Positions 11,001-23,035 of a stretch of 64,000 nt of DNA are shown one piece after another (the first letter of the stretch is position 1; each line of letters opens with the position of its first letter). Position numbers and translations under genes: made by a program. The notes beneath the pieces are model-generated. The model had not been told where the DNA came from and did no database searches. It saw nothing but the letters and a program-made list of their open reading frames with translations. This DNA comes from Chamaecrista fasciculata (lineage: Eukaryota; Streptophyta; Magnoliopsida; Fabales; Fabaceae). The stretch spans positions 12,157-76,156 of the forward strand of contig QANZ01008287.1 in the NCBI GenBank assembly GCA_003254925.1, given 5' to 3'.

Positions 11001-14000
11001 ATCCATACTCATAAACAAGTCTAACACTCCATCACATGAACTTGGACTTGTGTCATCAAATTTCAACAGTTTTAATCCTTTTATTGGGTTCCTTGATTTT
11101 CAACCTCTAAACTCATTATAATGACTGATCTTTTGGGAGAATGAGGTGATTGAATATAGGTGGAATTCTCTGTTATGCTGCACCAATGCATTAGGGAAGA
11201 AAAAGAAATAAGAGGTGAGCCCTGTATAAGGCCCTATATCCAATATAAGAGAAATCTGTGTCTATTATAATAACATGTAATCAAGAATTCAACCCACCAA
11301 TAACAAATAAAGGAGTTTTTGTGTCCTTGAAGCCTCTGAAAATTCCTTGCATGGCCAAGGAGAGAAGAACTGCAGGAGCTCCTAGTGATCTCAATCTCAA
11401 GTACTTTTGTGCTGGGATTAGCATGGGAGAATCCTACAGAAGCAGAAATAAACTCAGTTCTATGATACATTAAAGCCTAGTGAAGTTCATTTTCCTCCAA
11501 CTCTTGGTACTAAAAGAAAGATCTAACATACACATTGTTCAAGTCACTGGTTTGAAACCAGGATCAAACCGGACTGTCCGACCAAGAACCATAGAAAAAG
11601 GTTGAACTGGGTTGAAACTGGGATCTATTTGGACCGTTCGAGCAGTCAGACTAGATTGCACCGATTGAAATCGGATTGAACTGGGTTGAACCGGCTGAGT
11701 CACTATTTTTTTTGGAATAGTTAATTTTTTAATTTATGGTATCATTTGGTTCAAGTGTTCAACTATCAGTTTGACCGGTTGAACCAATCAATCCATGATT
11801 TACAGGTCCAACAATTTCACCACTTCAATGACTGGTCCAATTTTTAAAAAGTTAGTTTAAGTTACTTACAGATTTCAACCCCATCACGCCTAGCAGAGGT
11901 TTGGCTGCATATATAAGTATTAAAGCTTGAAACAGCCCAAGAATTGTGCCAAAAAGCAAAGCTGTTGATGCTGAAGCTATGTGTTTCCTGTTGCTTCCAA
12001 TTTTCGCCTTACTCTTTCTATTGCTATGATCAGCAGAAGTAGATTTGCATTTGTTTGTGTTGGTATCTGTTATGAAAGTACAGACTTCAATTTCAAAACA
12101 TAAAAACTGTAGTTCATAGTAGAGTTGAATGACTCATTTAAAACCATGAGAATAGACAGTAGATGAAACCAGGCAAAATAAACTCTATAATGAATGTTTC
12201 AAAAAACTTAAAATAAATAAAGGCGAAAGTACTCTCGGTATCCCAAAGTATGAGGCCAGTTTCAATTGTATCTCAAAAGATTTTTTGGGTCAAAGTACAA
12301 TTTACACAAAAAAGAAAAAATTTGGGGTACAAATGACCTAAAAAAAACTTTAGAGGTACAACTGAAACTAACCCCATACTTTGAAGGTACCAAGAGTACT
12401 TTTGCCATAAATAAAAGAATATCGCATCAAATGTCAAATTTGGATCTTATAGGGAAAAACCTTTTTCTCTAGATTTTGAAAAGAAAAAAAATAGTCAAAA
12501 TGTCATTTAGGTATTGAGAGGAAATACCTTCTTCATTGTTTGTGACAGAAGCATCTGTTTCCGCATTCTCAAGCATAGAATTTTTTGGCACAGAGAAATG
12601 TTCCATTTCACTGTTTTCAGATGAAGGTTTCTGAAGACTAGTAGCATGGCATGACCCTTTTTCTAGGTCTTGAAGAGGATCAACCTCAGGCATGATGATG
12701 ACTTCTCTAGGCTTAGTAGTGTTCTTTTCTTGTGCTTGAAGTTTCCTAATAGTATCTTCCTCAGCGACAAAGGAAGTTGTGATACTCACCAAAGGGAATA
12801 TGGTGATTCTTGAAGCTTGGTTGAACAATGCAATAGAAACTCCTGCAGCAGCAAGTTCCACAGGTCCTATACAGAAAAAAAAATAAAGGAAATATATTTG
12901 TGTATTTACAATTATTCAGTGATTAAATCTTAATTTGAATATAAATTAAATTCACAGATCAAACAATAGATTTTCTCAATTTGTATTGACCGGATTTATG
13001 AAGATGTTATTGTTGAGAGTTGAGACAATACAATTAACATCAAGAATCTCTAGAAAACAAAATAATAGTGAGAAATGGTGGTTGGATTGAATAGAGAAGA
13101 CATACCTAAGTGTCCTATGAATGCAGTGTCTATGAGAGAAGCAATGGGATCAGCAGCAACAGCTAAAGCAGCTGGGAATGCAATCCCTAGTATCTCTTTC
13201 CCAATGGAATCCAGCTTGAAAACAAGTCTACATCCACATTAATTATTATCAAACAATGGAACAAATCAAGTATTAGTCCAAACTTATTAAATACATGTGC
13301 AAGTTTCCTTATGAGCTTTATGAGGTGAAATGCATTTAAAAACGCAGATATTTCAAGGCAGAACTAATGAAAATCAACCTAAAAAATCAGTTTGTCCTTT
13401 CATATGGTATAGTTTATGAGAAAAATTATTTTTTTGGTCTATAAATTTATCCCAAAATTATGATTTCGTCCCTATATATATATTGAAAATATATTTTTTT
13501 GATCCCTAATTTTTTGTACTATTTAGCCCCCAAAAATAATACTTTAGAAACTAAATAGTCAATGTTTGTAAAAAAAAAACCAAGACTAAAAAATGTATTT
13601 CCATTATTTTCAAGTATTTATAGACTGAATTGTAATTTTTAGAAAATTCTAGGGACCAAAAAATAAGTTTCCTCTAGAGCCTATTATGAAGCCAACAAAG
13701 GGTTTTGGTTTATCTAGTTGGAATTTGAAAATTTTGGATCTTTCAATGATTAAATTGTGCATTTCAATTTTTAATTTCAGGGATTGAGTTGCCAACTCAG
13801 TAATTAATCTTTCAAGGATTGACTCGTTATTTCACTCAAATTATAATGATAAGAAGTTCCAAAAATAGATAATAGAGTAAGGAAAGATTAATAAATTGAC
13901 AACTCAAGGACCGAATTATCAACTTGATAATCTTTAAGATATCATAATTTTAAGTATTAGGTACCTTGCATCTTGGAAGAAAACAGAGACAGGCATCTTC

Positions 14001-14032
14001 CACTTGCTCTTAAAACTCCCATTCTCAGCCAT
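8027..14032 (-). CDS. FRD3-like MATE citrate efflux transporter, 13 exons, 561 aa
   Basis: The protein belongs to the plant DETOXIFICATION/MATE family and resembles the FRD3 and citrate-transporter branch, which exports citrate for iron movement or aluminium tolerance. Exons: 14032-13965, 13227-13106, 12866-12528, 12066-11870, 11433-11298, 10832-10736, 10605-10505, 10378-10215, 9217-9146, 9013-8897, 8798-8703, 8361-8240 and 8081-8027. They sum to 1686 nt in one frame. Family hallmarks are ILGIAFPAALAVAADPIASL (exon 2), LAAAGVSIALFNQASRITIF (exon 3), QGIFRGFKDTKTP (exon 5) and the C-terminal MGTGTGPWKFLRG. A long hydrophilic loop (about residues 100-200) follows the first helices, as in this branch. 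The intron after exon 11 has a GC donor (TTG/GCAAGT at 8702). Introns hold a LINE fragment and MITEs. Substrate is inferred from similarity only. Confidence 0.93.
9795..10195 (-). pseudogene. LINE reverse-transcriptase 3' fragment in a MATE intron
   Basis: Inside the MATE intron 9218-10214, minus-strand frames read KRKFYRMAIRLTLLYGTKCW, then, after broken sequence, WFGHVKRRS and KGKPKKTIGDTIRKDL. These are the typical C-terminal words of plant LINE-type ORF2 proteins. Stops and frameshifts separate the pieces, so it is a dead remnant. Confidence 0.75.
10870..11120. repeat. Possible retroelement-derived segment in MATE intron 5
   Basis: The phrase tgttggagatattagaagtc followed by ccacatcgg recalls the start of common plant short LTR (TRIM-like) repeats. 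No second end or duplication was identified. Confidence 0.25.
11540..11860. repeat. GGTTGAACCGG-type word repeat in MATE intron 4
   Basis: Repeated words such as gggttgaac, aaccgg, ggttgaactggg and their inverse gaccggttgaacc fill this part of the intron. The same wording occurs at 14998-15146 and 25515-25620. It appears to be a dispersed non-autonomous transposon family. Confidence 0.5.
12222..12406. mobile_element. Mutator-like MITE, family E, with perfect 9-bp duplication
   Basis: The 185-bp element lies in MATE intron 3. Its left arm, ggcgaaagtactctcggtat, is inverted at the right as accaagagtacttttgcc. The 9-bp target-site duplication ataaataaa is perfect (12213-12221 and 12407-12415). 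A relative lies at 36104-36374. Confidence 0.85.
13417..13672. mobile_element. Short inverted-repeat element in MATE intron 1
   Basis: The arms ttttttggtctataaattta (left) and tttatagactgaattgtaat to gggaccaaaaaataagttt (right) form an imperfect inverted repeat typical of word-type MITEs. No clear duplication was found. Confidence 0.5.
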
Positions 14033-14549
14033 ATGATGATATTCTATTTAAGGAAACAACAAAACCAAAAGGAAATTGAGTTGAATATTCAACTCCAACT
14101 TCAAATGTGAAGTGCTTCTTATAGAGTTGAATATTCAATCAAGCAAACCATAGAGATATGCAGAGTTTTAATGTAAGCACCAAATATATATAGAGAGCTA
14201 GACACGATGCTGATTAATTTATTGCATCAAGAAGTTTATATGATTAACAAAGATATGAGTTACGTCATCACAATTATTGTGAGAAAATAAAATAGTTGCC
14301 GTCTTCAAATATATATAAGGTTATCATTGTGGGATTAAAAAAAATTAACATTGAAAGCATTATTTTTATACGATATCAAGTTAAATTATAAATAATAATT
14401 TTATCTAGTTCTTTCATGTGAGACGTATCACACTACACGTTCGCAATAACCTATTCTTAATAGTTCACTACCTATGCTGATCACAACCCTGTAGAAGCTA
14501 GCTCCAATTTGTAATTAAAAAACCAATTTATACAAAAATAAATTTAAAG

Positions 14550-14990
14550 AATTTAGTCCAGATATCATTCCTTGGTTCCGCCAGATCTATTGGTCCTGCA
14601 CGAATTTTGTTGGAGGTTTGGGTTCCCGAGAGAGCTTTCGATGACTAAGTTAATAATCCGACAGAGTAAAGGTAAGTAACATATTCGAAGGGTTTAGGTC
14701 TTATATCTAGGAGTTCTATTTATAGAGCTGGGAAACGAGGATTGTTGAGGTATAAGTGGACCACTTATACCGTTCGTAGGAATGACACTTGCCTTGCTTT
14801 AACCGCAATGATAATGATAGCTACTAGTCCCATTGGAGAAGAATGGGATGAGGGTCCGACTGCTTAGTTGGCTCGGGGGAAGACCTCATATGCTTAACGG
14901 GCCTGAGACAGTTTGGGCCTTGCCCTATCAAATCCCAAAAAATAACCTACTAAGATAAAAGAATTCACTAGACTTCAAAATATTAGGGGT
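14550..14990 (-). mobile_element. Possible Ty3/gypsy LTR remnant
   Basis: Read on the minus strand, the segment begins TGATAGGGCAAGGCCCAAAC and has a TATA-like motif and a later end near GGAACCAAGG. This is LTR-like organisation without a coding region. It lies between the MATE promoter and the assembly gap. Confidence 0.3.
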
Positions 14991-14997
14991 GTTTATC

Positions 14998-15146
14998 ATA
15001 GTTATTAAAACCAGACCGGACCGGCCGGTTGAACCGGGAACCGGCCATTAGGCCGGTCCGAGTCGTTTTAATAACCGGCCAAGCAGAGAACCGGGCTGAA
15101 CCGAAGGCAAACCGGTTGAACCGGTCCTGGTTTTTTTTTTTTTTTT
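14998..15146. repeat. CCGG-rich inverted word repeat, cut by the gap
   Basis: It contains gttattaaaaccagaccgg, aaccggccattaggccggtc and aaccggttgaaccggtcc, with a poly(T) run before the Ns. It is related to 11540-11860 and 25515-25620. The other end is lost in the gap. Confidence 0.6.
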
Positions 15147-15951
15147 NNNNNNNNNNNNNNNNNNNNNNNNNNNNNNNNNNNNNNNNNNNNNNNNNNNNNN
15201 NNNNNNNNNNNNNNNNNNNNNNNNNNNNNNNNNNNNNNNNNNNNNNNNNNNNNNNNNNNNNNNNNNNNNNNNNNNNNNNNNNNNNNNNNNNNNNNNNNNN
15301 NNNNNNNNNNNNNNNNNNNNNNNNNNNNNNNNNNNNNNNNNNNNNNNNNNNNNNNNNNNNNNNNNNNNNNNNNNNNNNNNNNNNNNNNNNNNNNNNNNNN
15401 NNNNNNNNNNNNNNNNNNNNNNNNNNNNNNNNNNNNNNNNNNNNNNNNNNNNNNNNNNNNNNNNNNNNNNNNNNNNNNNNNNNNNNNNNNNNNNNNNNNN
15501 NNNNNNNNNNNNNNNNNNNNNNNNNNNNNNNNNNNNNNNNNNNNNNNNNNNNNNNNNNNNNNNNNNNNNNNNNNNNNNNNNNNNNNNNNNNNNNNNNNNN
15601 NNNNNNNNNNNNNNNNNNNNNNNNNNNNNNNNNNNNNNNNNNNNNNNNNNNNNNNNNNNNNNNNNNNNNNNNNNNNNNNNNNNNNNNNNNNNNNNNNNNN
15701 NNNNNNNNNNNNNNNNNNNNNNNNNNNNNNNNNNNNNNNNNNNNNNNNNNNNNNNNNNNNNNNNNNNNNNNNNNNNNNNNNNNNNNNNNNNNNNNNNNNN
15801 NNNNNNNNNNNNNNNNNNNNNNNNNNNNNNNNNNNNNNNNNNNNNNNNNNNNNNNNNNNNNNNNNNNNNNNNNNNNNNNNNNNNNNNNNNNNNNNNNNNN
15901 NNNNNNNNNNNNNNNNNNNNNNNNNNNNNNNNNNNNNNNNNNNNNNNNNNN
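15147..15951. other. Assembly gap (N)
   Basis: 805 undetermined bases. The poly(T) on the left and the CCGG-rich inverted repeat suggest the assembly failed at a hairpin or homopolymer. Confidence 1.
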
Positions 15952-16349
15952 TATATGTAAAATAAATGAGAATTCACCAAAAAAAAAAATGAGGGACTAA
16001 ATCGTTAACTCAGTAAAAAAGAAAGGATCAAATAATAATTTTCCTCTTATTATTGATTTTGTACTATAATTTTAAAATGTGGACGACCAGAAAGGGGTGA
16101 AGCCATAAGATATATATATATATATATAGATTACATGTACATATATATGTTTGCTTGTTTGACTTATATGAAAATTATTGCTAGAACAATTGATTATTAA
16201 GAGAAAACAAATATCTAGATTCTAGAATATAATGACAAGTGTACCGATGATTGTGGAGTAGGGGAGTACGTACAAAGGGATGAGACGTACATTTACGAAT
16301 ATTTATGGGTCCCTTGATAATACGTGCTAACTCCCTTGGTTTAACTAAC

Positions 16350-16520
16350 TAACTGATTTCATTTAGGTACAATGTTCTTTGTATTGTTTACATTTTAGTA
16401 CAATGTTCTTTCAAAAGTGATATTTTGATATCATGTTCTATTAAAAGTGAAATTTTAGTACCATGTTTTTTGCACTGTTCACATTTTGGTACCTTGTTTT
16501 TTCAAAAGTTATATTTTAGT
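16350..16520. repeat. Degenerate 35-50-bp tandem repeats
   Basis: The words gtacaatgttctttgt, acattttagtacaatgttct, ttttagtaccatgtttttt and acattttggtaccttgtttt recur with spacing of about 35-50 bp. The wording resembles the arms of the 54786-55258 element. Confidence 0.5.
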
Positions 16521-17224
16521 TTCTAAATGTAATTTCTTTTCCTAGCTACAGTGGCTTAAATAATTCATTAGGCGTAAATATTAGAGTAATAAAGTGAATA
16601 TGAGACTTAAAGTAAATACAAATACCAAAGTGCAATAAAATATAAAATAATTTATAATTTATTTAAAACGAGATATAATTAAGAATGTTTCATGTAGAAG
16701 AATTAGCAAACCTGTAAGAATTTATACTGCATTATATATGTGATTTTAGGGGATTTTAGGGTCTTCTAATAGTTCATCATTTTTAAAATTATATAATTTA
16801 AAGATATGATATATATATATATACACAGAATAATATAAAAGATAATAAATTAACTTAAAAAGCTAGTAGTAGTGAAAAGCTGGTAGGAATTTATTAGTGA
16901 AAAGCTAGTAGTATAAAACCTTTTGCTAATCTCGAAGATCAGTTATCACAACCTAACAATATATGATACTTATCATATAAGGCATTAAGGCTATAAATTA
17001 AATAGGGGGTTATAATAATATGAATATGATGCACTAGTCCTTTCTTGTATAAAATTAACTGCGTGTCAAGATTTATTAAATATTGTTCTAGATTTATGAT
17101 CCACCCATTTTTTTTTCTTTTTTATAATTTTGATTTTACAAGTTTATAAAAAAGTTTCAATCTTTGATCTCAAACTCACTTTAGGGTTCGATTTGACTTG
17201 ATCATTTATTATCATTCACATTTG

Positions 17225-17888
17225 TTTTTTTTTTTTACTCAAATTGATTCAAAAGCAAGGTAAAATCGAACACAATACAAATGAAAACAAAGTAAAAATA
17301 ATCAATTCCTCCTAGCATAAAACTAGACAGGATATCAACTGACGAAGGTTGGGGGTTTACAACCATCCAAGAGGACCTATCCTTGTTTTAGACAAATTGG
17401 TAAGATAATTAACTGTCAAGTTAGCGGATCTAGAGATCCAACTAAAGCTACAACCATCTAAGAAACAGGAAACATAAATAAAGTCATCTAAAAGAGACAA
17501 ACTCTTCTAAACAAGAAGCCAGACAACCCCAGTGATTGTTTTAAAAAAAGACATAAACTGACACAAAGCAACAATAATAAGATAATAAAACGAAACGACG
17601 CCATGGAAGAACATCCAAAAATCAGGACCAAACTAGGAAGCCACTGTGTGGAAGCTAGAAGCCGCCATGAAATGCTTAGTCTAAATTTGCCGCCACAGAA
17701 CGCCGCCATGGGAACCCTGATCTAGAACGCCGTCGCCACAAAACTCTATAATCAGAGGGAGGGCCACTGTCGCTGAGACAGCGACGACCCAAATTTTCAC
17801 TCAGAAAAACTCTCATGGCAGAGAGGGTTTTCTCTCACGGAGGAGAGGTTTTAGGGCCAGCTTAAAAAGCTAACAAATTACAATCTTT
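17225..17888 (-). mobile_element. LINE-derived insertion with poly(A) tail and 10-bp duplication
   Basis: The 664-bp insert is flanked by the perfect direct repeat ttcacatttg (17215-17224 and 17889-17898). It ends on the minus strand in a 12-A tail (17225-17236). Near its 3' end the minus strand encodes FSWISRSANLTVNYLTNLSK, reminiscent of the end of a LINE or RNase H-type domain. The 5' part is GC-richer, with repeated GGCGGC/GGCGACG words like a LINE leader. The endonuclease and reverse-transcriptase body is missing, so it is an internally deleted or composite copy. Confidence 0.7.
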
Positions 17889-17899
17889 TTCACATTTGA

Positions 17900-18760
17900 T
17901 GAGAAAAATAACTCATAGTTTTAAATTTGTTGCATTTGGACTTGAAATAAGAAAGATACGCTCAACTTTACTCGTTCGATGATGAAATGGGCGCGCATCC
18001 CACTTTTAAAGTTCAATTTGATCTCTCAATTAAATAAAAAAATGACTTGCATGTGAAAAGCAACACAATCTCATAGTATTCAAATTTAAAACGAGATAAA
18101 TATGACTATATTTAGTCGTTGAGATGAAAAAAATTGAAACTTATAAGAAACTTAGCACAAAAAATGCAAGAAATAAAGAAAAAAAATTGGATTGTTGCAA
18201 TTTGGTTGTTGCAATTCAGTTGTTGTTACAATTATAGAACAAAAAGGAAAAGAAGTAAATATTTGGTTCTTCTAATTCTTAACTGTTCAATCATTTTTCT
18301 CATAAATTTTGGGGGAAAAGTTGGTAGGCCACCAAACCAGTGCAGATGTGAAAAGTTGTGGGTGTAAGCTGAATTTTATATATATACATATTTTATTGTC
18401 TTACTTTAGGTTACAGATTATAGTGCTTTCATTCACTGATAAGTGGTAATCAAAATCATAATGTGGGCTACGTGGGAATTCCAACAATCGATCCCCACAT
18501 TACCCAAATTTGGAATTTTCAATTCACCAAACCTAACAACTTCTTTTTTTTTTTTTTGTTAAACAACAACTTCTATTTATACATGTACAAATGTATATTA
18601 ATTATAATTGTAAAATTTTTAATTTTTTTTTTAAATAATAAAATTTTGGATTTAACCCTTAAAGATAACTAGATAAGTTTATAATCAAAATTCAGTAATT
18701 GAAATTAATTTGATCAATATATTAAAAAAGATAAAACATAAAAATGATCTATGTAGATGA
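17900..18760. other. AT-rich intergenic sequence
   Basis: No gene or complete element is recognised. The open frames at 18134-18672 have chance-like composition. Confidence 0.4.
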
Positions 18761-18764
18761 TACC

Positions 18765-19060
18765 TTATGATTTAAATTTTTTTGAATTGAAGCCTTTGAT
18801 TTACACCGTTAATACATGGGGTCGTATTTTGGCCAAAAAAAAAAAATACATGGGGTCGTATATTGTGAAAAATTTACTGCAAATTAAATGACATGTAAAA
18901 ATCTCATTTCAGTATTTAATTAATGACCAAAACAGAATATAATGCAACCATTAGAGACTAAAATAAGATTTTTCACCTGTCACCTGCAATTAATTTTTAA
19001 TGGCAGGACTTCAATATATTAACGGTGCAAATTAAATCACATATCCTAATTTGAAAATTT
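18765..19060. repeat. Imperfect inverted-repeat element
   Basis: Left words tttgatttacaccgttaat are inverted at the right as attaacggtgcaaattaaat. A smaller direct repeat, atacatggggtcgtat, lies at 18811 and 18846. No insertion site duplication was identified. Confidence 0.4.
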
Positions 19061-19164
19061 TTGAACCACAAAATATCATCGTGTAAATAGACTTGATAGT
19101 TGAAGGAGTTTTATAAAACTCTTTTTTTTTTGTTTGATTTTCTTGTTAAAGCACTAGAGTAAAT

Positions 19165-19530
19165 TATGAAGTACATACACTAACACGGACATAAGACACG
19201 GTTACACTTAAATGCTAAATTCTTAAAATTATATATATGACATGATATGACGTATTTTTTATATATATTTAATTCTAACAATAGACAAAAAATAAAGCAA
19301 TTAAAAATATCCACAAATATTGATGAGAATTTTGAAATCTACAACATTTATTTATGATACATTCATATATTTTGTTTTTTCTATCTTCTGTCATATTAAA
19401 ATTAGAAAAAATATATATATTATGAAGTTTATAAATATGTGTCGTATGAATGTTGTGTAATGACTAATACAGACACGATATCTGGCATGTACGATGACAC
19501 TCTATCAAAATAAAATATTTGTACTTCATA
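19165..19530. mobile_element. Inverted-repeat element with GACACG words
   Basis: Termini tatgaagtaca and its inverse gtacttcata lie about 365 bp apart. Internal words such as acacggacataagacacgg and cagacacgatatc match the wording at 59485-59793 and 41170-41225, indicating one dispersed family. Confidence 0.45.
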
Positions 19531-19539
19531 AATAATAAA

Positions 19540-20860
19540 ACAACTTTCAAAGTAGTAATTAGACAAACTACAAAAACACAACCCCATAATACTATTAATA
19601 ATAATAATATATATATATATATAAAGATAAGTTAACTTTTAGGTCACCAAGTCAATATATTGTATTTTACTTTATCATATAATATAAATTCAACAAAAAA
19701 AATCCCATGCTCATCTTTTTACTTAAAGATCGTGTGTGTATATATATATATTATCACATGTACATATATCACTTTCCAATACCTAATAATGAGTTTCTTT
19801 TTTTTTTTCCTTGAAAATGTTGGAGCACTAGCCTTCCTTTCGATTTGAAATAATTAACTATATTATCTAACAAAAAGAGAACTTTTCAGTGGTGGAGTTA
19901 TAGTAAGTAAAATAACGTTTTGACTATTTTTTCTATTTATTAGAAAAACACAAGCCCGTGCCACTTAATAACTACAAAGGTCTGTTTGGAACTACACTTG
20001 TGCTTAATAATTTTTGTAAATAGAGTTGAGAGGTAAAATTATTTCAATAGGTATATAATGATTAAGTAGAGAGAATTGTATAGATATTTTAAATAATATA
20101 GTATTATAAATAGAATAAAAAAATAAATTTTTAAAAAATAATTGAAATTTGTATTGATATATACTATATAGAGTTTTAATTTGTTAAATGGTATAAGTTT
20201 TAGATTCTTTCATAAATGACGGTTAAAATGAAATTTGTAAATAATTTTTGCTTTTCCAATTTTTTACTACTAAAAAAATATACGTGTTACAATTATAATT
20301 ATCTAAATAAATGTTTAATATTAAATAATATAAAAGATAAAATATTAATATTATTCTCTTTATTTATTATAATTATTATAGTTAATAGCGCAACAACTTT
20401 TTCGGTTGCCACTATTTTCTTTCACGTTGGCATTTAAACGTACACAAGTACAAAGTACAGACTATCAAATTAAGTGGTTAATTGCTAAAGGCATCGTATG
20501 TATGTTTGAAGATTCAATGTTACTCATGAGTATATCTTACCTAATTACTGAAATTTCAAATTAGTTATATTAATGATTAATGATGATTAGCTCAGGTCGA
20601 CACAAAGGTTTGTTGGATAAAGATGAATTAAATTGATTAAAAAAAAGTCTGCCAAATATTGTTAAATATAGAAAAAGGTAATTAACATACAAGTCCCTTA
20701 GCTTCTCGACATTTTAGGTCATTATTTATATAGAAATAATATTTAATTTGAATTTTAAAACTGGGAAATATGTTTTTATTTATTTTTAAATTAATTTCAA
20801 CGAATTAGTTCACTTGTCTATCTTTTTTTTCTTAACTGGTGGCAACTCAAAAAACAATGA
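19540..20860. other. AT-rich intergenic sequence, no gene seen
   Basis: Very AT-rich, with an (AT)n tract near 19608. No supported coding, RNA or element boundaries. Confidence 0.4.
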
Positions 20861-20869
20861 TTATAAGAA

Positions 20870-21600
20870 CTTGTAAAATAATAATATATGATGAATCAGG
20901 TTCTGGCCGGGGGTCATTATCTGGTTCAGATGAGGTAACTCCTGAGAAATGGTTACGTGCAAGATAATGAAGAACATGGGGCTGCCCTCTAATTCACCTC
21001 CGAAGCTTAAGTCAAATATTGGTATGAGTGAGTTGATAGTAAGTGAGAATGATTGCGTACCTTTCTTGTGCAAAGGGTGGTTTGCTTTATACTAAGACAG
21101 AGGGAGCCTTTTCAGGGAGCGGGGGCGTCTTGCCCGGGAGAAATCTCCGCTTGCCTATCAAGGCTCTTTACTCTAGTGCTTTTATGGTGTGGTAACAGCT
21201 TCCTGATTTCTTACTCCTTTGTCCTTACTGCGTTCTGATTTGGACTTCGGCGCCTTGGTGGCCTGTGATGGCCAAAGGAGCCATTCTGGGAGGGAGGTCT
21301 TCTTTCATTCATTGATTTTCGCTTGCCCATAAAGGCTCTTTACTCTAGTGCTTTTATGGTGTGGTAACGACTTTCCTAATCTCTTGCTCCTTTGTCTATA
21401 CTACGTTCTGATTTGGACTTCGGCGCCTTTGTGGCCTTTGATAGCCAAAGGAGTCATTCTGGGAGGGAGGTCTTCTTCGGCGCCTTGGTGGCCTTTGATG
21501 GCCAAATGAGCCATTCTGGGAAGGAGGTATTCTTTCATTCATTGCTTTCTCCTAGGGCTTCATACTTTGAGGTTAGTTATTGGGCCTAATATTACTTAGT
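20870..21600. repeat. Local tandem duplications of a GC-richer unit
   Basis: A unit of about 171 bp starting cgcttgccyatmaaggctct is duplicated at about 21149 and 21320. Its 3' part (cggcgccttkgtggcc to cattctgggagggaggt) occurs a third time at about 21477-21530. The segment is less AT-rich than its surroundings and resembles retroelement or gene debris, but no protein homology was recognised. Confidence 0.6.
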
Positions 21601-21915
21601 TATTGGGTCTATTATCAATATATATATTTTTCTCAACTAGGTTGATTCAATTACTAATTTTGACTTCATTGGATTTTTTTTCTTAACTACATTATTCAAT
21701 TACTAATTTTGCCAACCCCTCAATTCGCTAAAATCAACTCAATCCACTAGTTTGGGTTAGGTCAATGGGTTGAATTAGTTTGAATAAGCTCAAAATCTTA
21801 AAACTTACGACCCAACCTAAACTACATACTCAAATTTTTTAACCCAACCCACGCATGCAAAACCTTCAAATTAATTTGAATAAATCATCTCCTTTGCATG
21901 ACATGAAATAATTAT

Positions 21916-22983
21916 GGTTAAAGTATAAATTTGGTCTCATATCTCTAGTTGAGTTTCCAATTTGGTCCTGTATCTTTTTTGGTTGCACTTTTAGTCTCAT
22001 ATCTTTGCAAAAGGTCCCAATTTGGTCTCATATCATTTTTTGTCCTATATTTTTTGGTCAAGTTGCAAAATTGGTCCCAAATCTTTACAAAAAGATCAAT
22101 CGTTAGTTGATCTTTTTATAAGGATTTAAGACCACTTCTGCACCTGACCCAAAGATATATGACCAATTCTGCAATTGACCAAAAGATATAGGTATAGGTG
22201 AGTAGATGAACCCACCAACCAACCTCTGAACCCGCAAAAACAAACCCAACCCATAGTCGCGGGCTGGATTGGTTTGGGCTTGCGGGTTGGTTTGGTCAAA
22301 AAAATTTCAACCCGCACATATGCGGGTTCAGGGGTTGTGAACCTAACCTAATCCGCGAGCCCGCATATATATAATATGTATTTTTTTAAATTTCCATATA
22401 ATAAGTCTCTTCATCTCACTTTGCCCTAATTTTATTAATTTTCGTATAATAGATTATTAAGCTTTAATGTCAATTGATGTGTAGTCTCAAATGTGTGCAG
22501 AATTTTGTGTAGGTCTAGAGCTGCTTGTGCATCGCCTTCGTTAAGCTTTATAACGTTATAATTGCGGTTTTTTAGTTATTTAGGCTGTTTATAAAAAAAA
22601 GTGTGTGCAGAATTTCAGTTCTACCCGTGCATGCATCATCTTTATTCTTAAAAGAAAAAAAAGAGACTCAGTCTGTGGGTTGACTCAACCCAACCCCTGC
22701 GCCTGCAGGTTGGGTTGGTTCGGGCTGAAATTTAAAAATTGTAAAAACCCAACCCAACACGCAGATTGATGTGCGGGTTGGGCTGAAATTTTTCCTCAGC
22801 CCGTTCCAATCTAGCCCGCGCTAGCTCACCCGTTTATATAGAACCAAATCTGCAACAAAAAAAGATATGAGACTAAATTGAAAATTAACCCAAAGATATG
22901 AGACCAAAAAGTGTAAAAAAAAATATATGAGACAAAATTGAAAACTTAGTTAAAAGATACATGATCAAATTTACACTTTCACC
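21916..22983. mobile_element. Family A Mutator-like element carrying a nested insert
   Basis: Left arm ggttaaagtataaatttggt and right arm aaatttacactttcacc are inverted copies. Repeated words tctcatatcttt and aagatatgagacc match the copies at 23473 and 58392. The middle is interrupted by the GGTGAG element at about 22195-22847. Confidence 0.65.
22195..22847. mobile_element. hAT-like element nested in a family A element
   Basis: It starts taggtgagtagatgaaccca and ends gctagctcacccgttta. Inside, words such as aacccaaccc and gcgggttgggtt are inverted between the halves. The flanking element continues on both sides. A short TATAG flank repeat suggests the insertion site, but an exact 8-bp duplication could not be fixed. 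Confidence 0.55.
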
Positions 22984-23035
22984 GATAATAACTTGGAAGA
23001 CATACACATATAGACACACACATGCACATATATAA

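Noticed and set aside
15029..16000. Long open frames spanning 15 to 16 kb on both strands
   Set aside because: They are mostly undetermined bases in the assembly gap.
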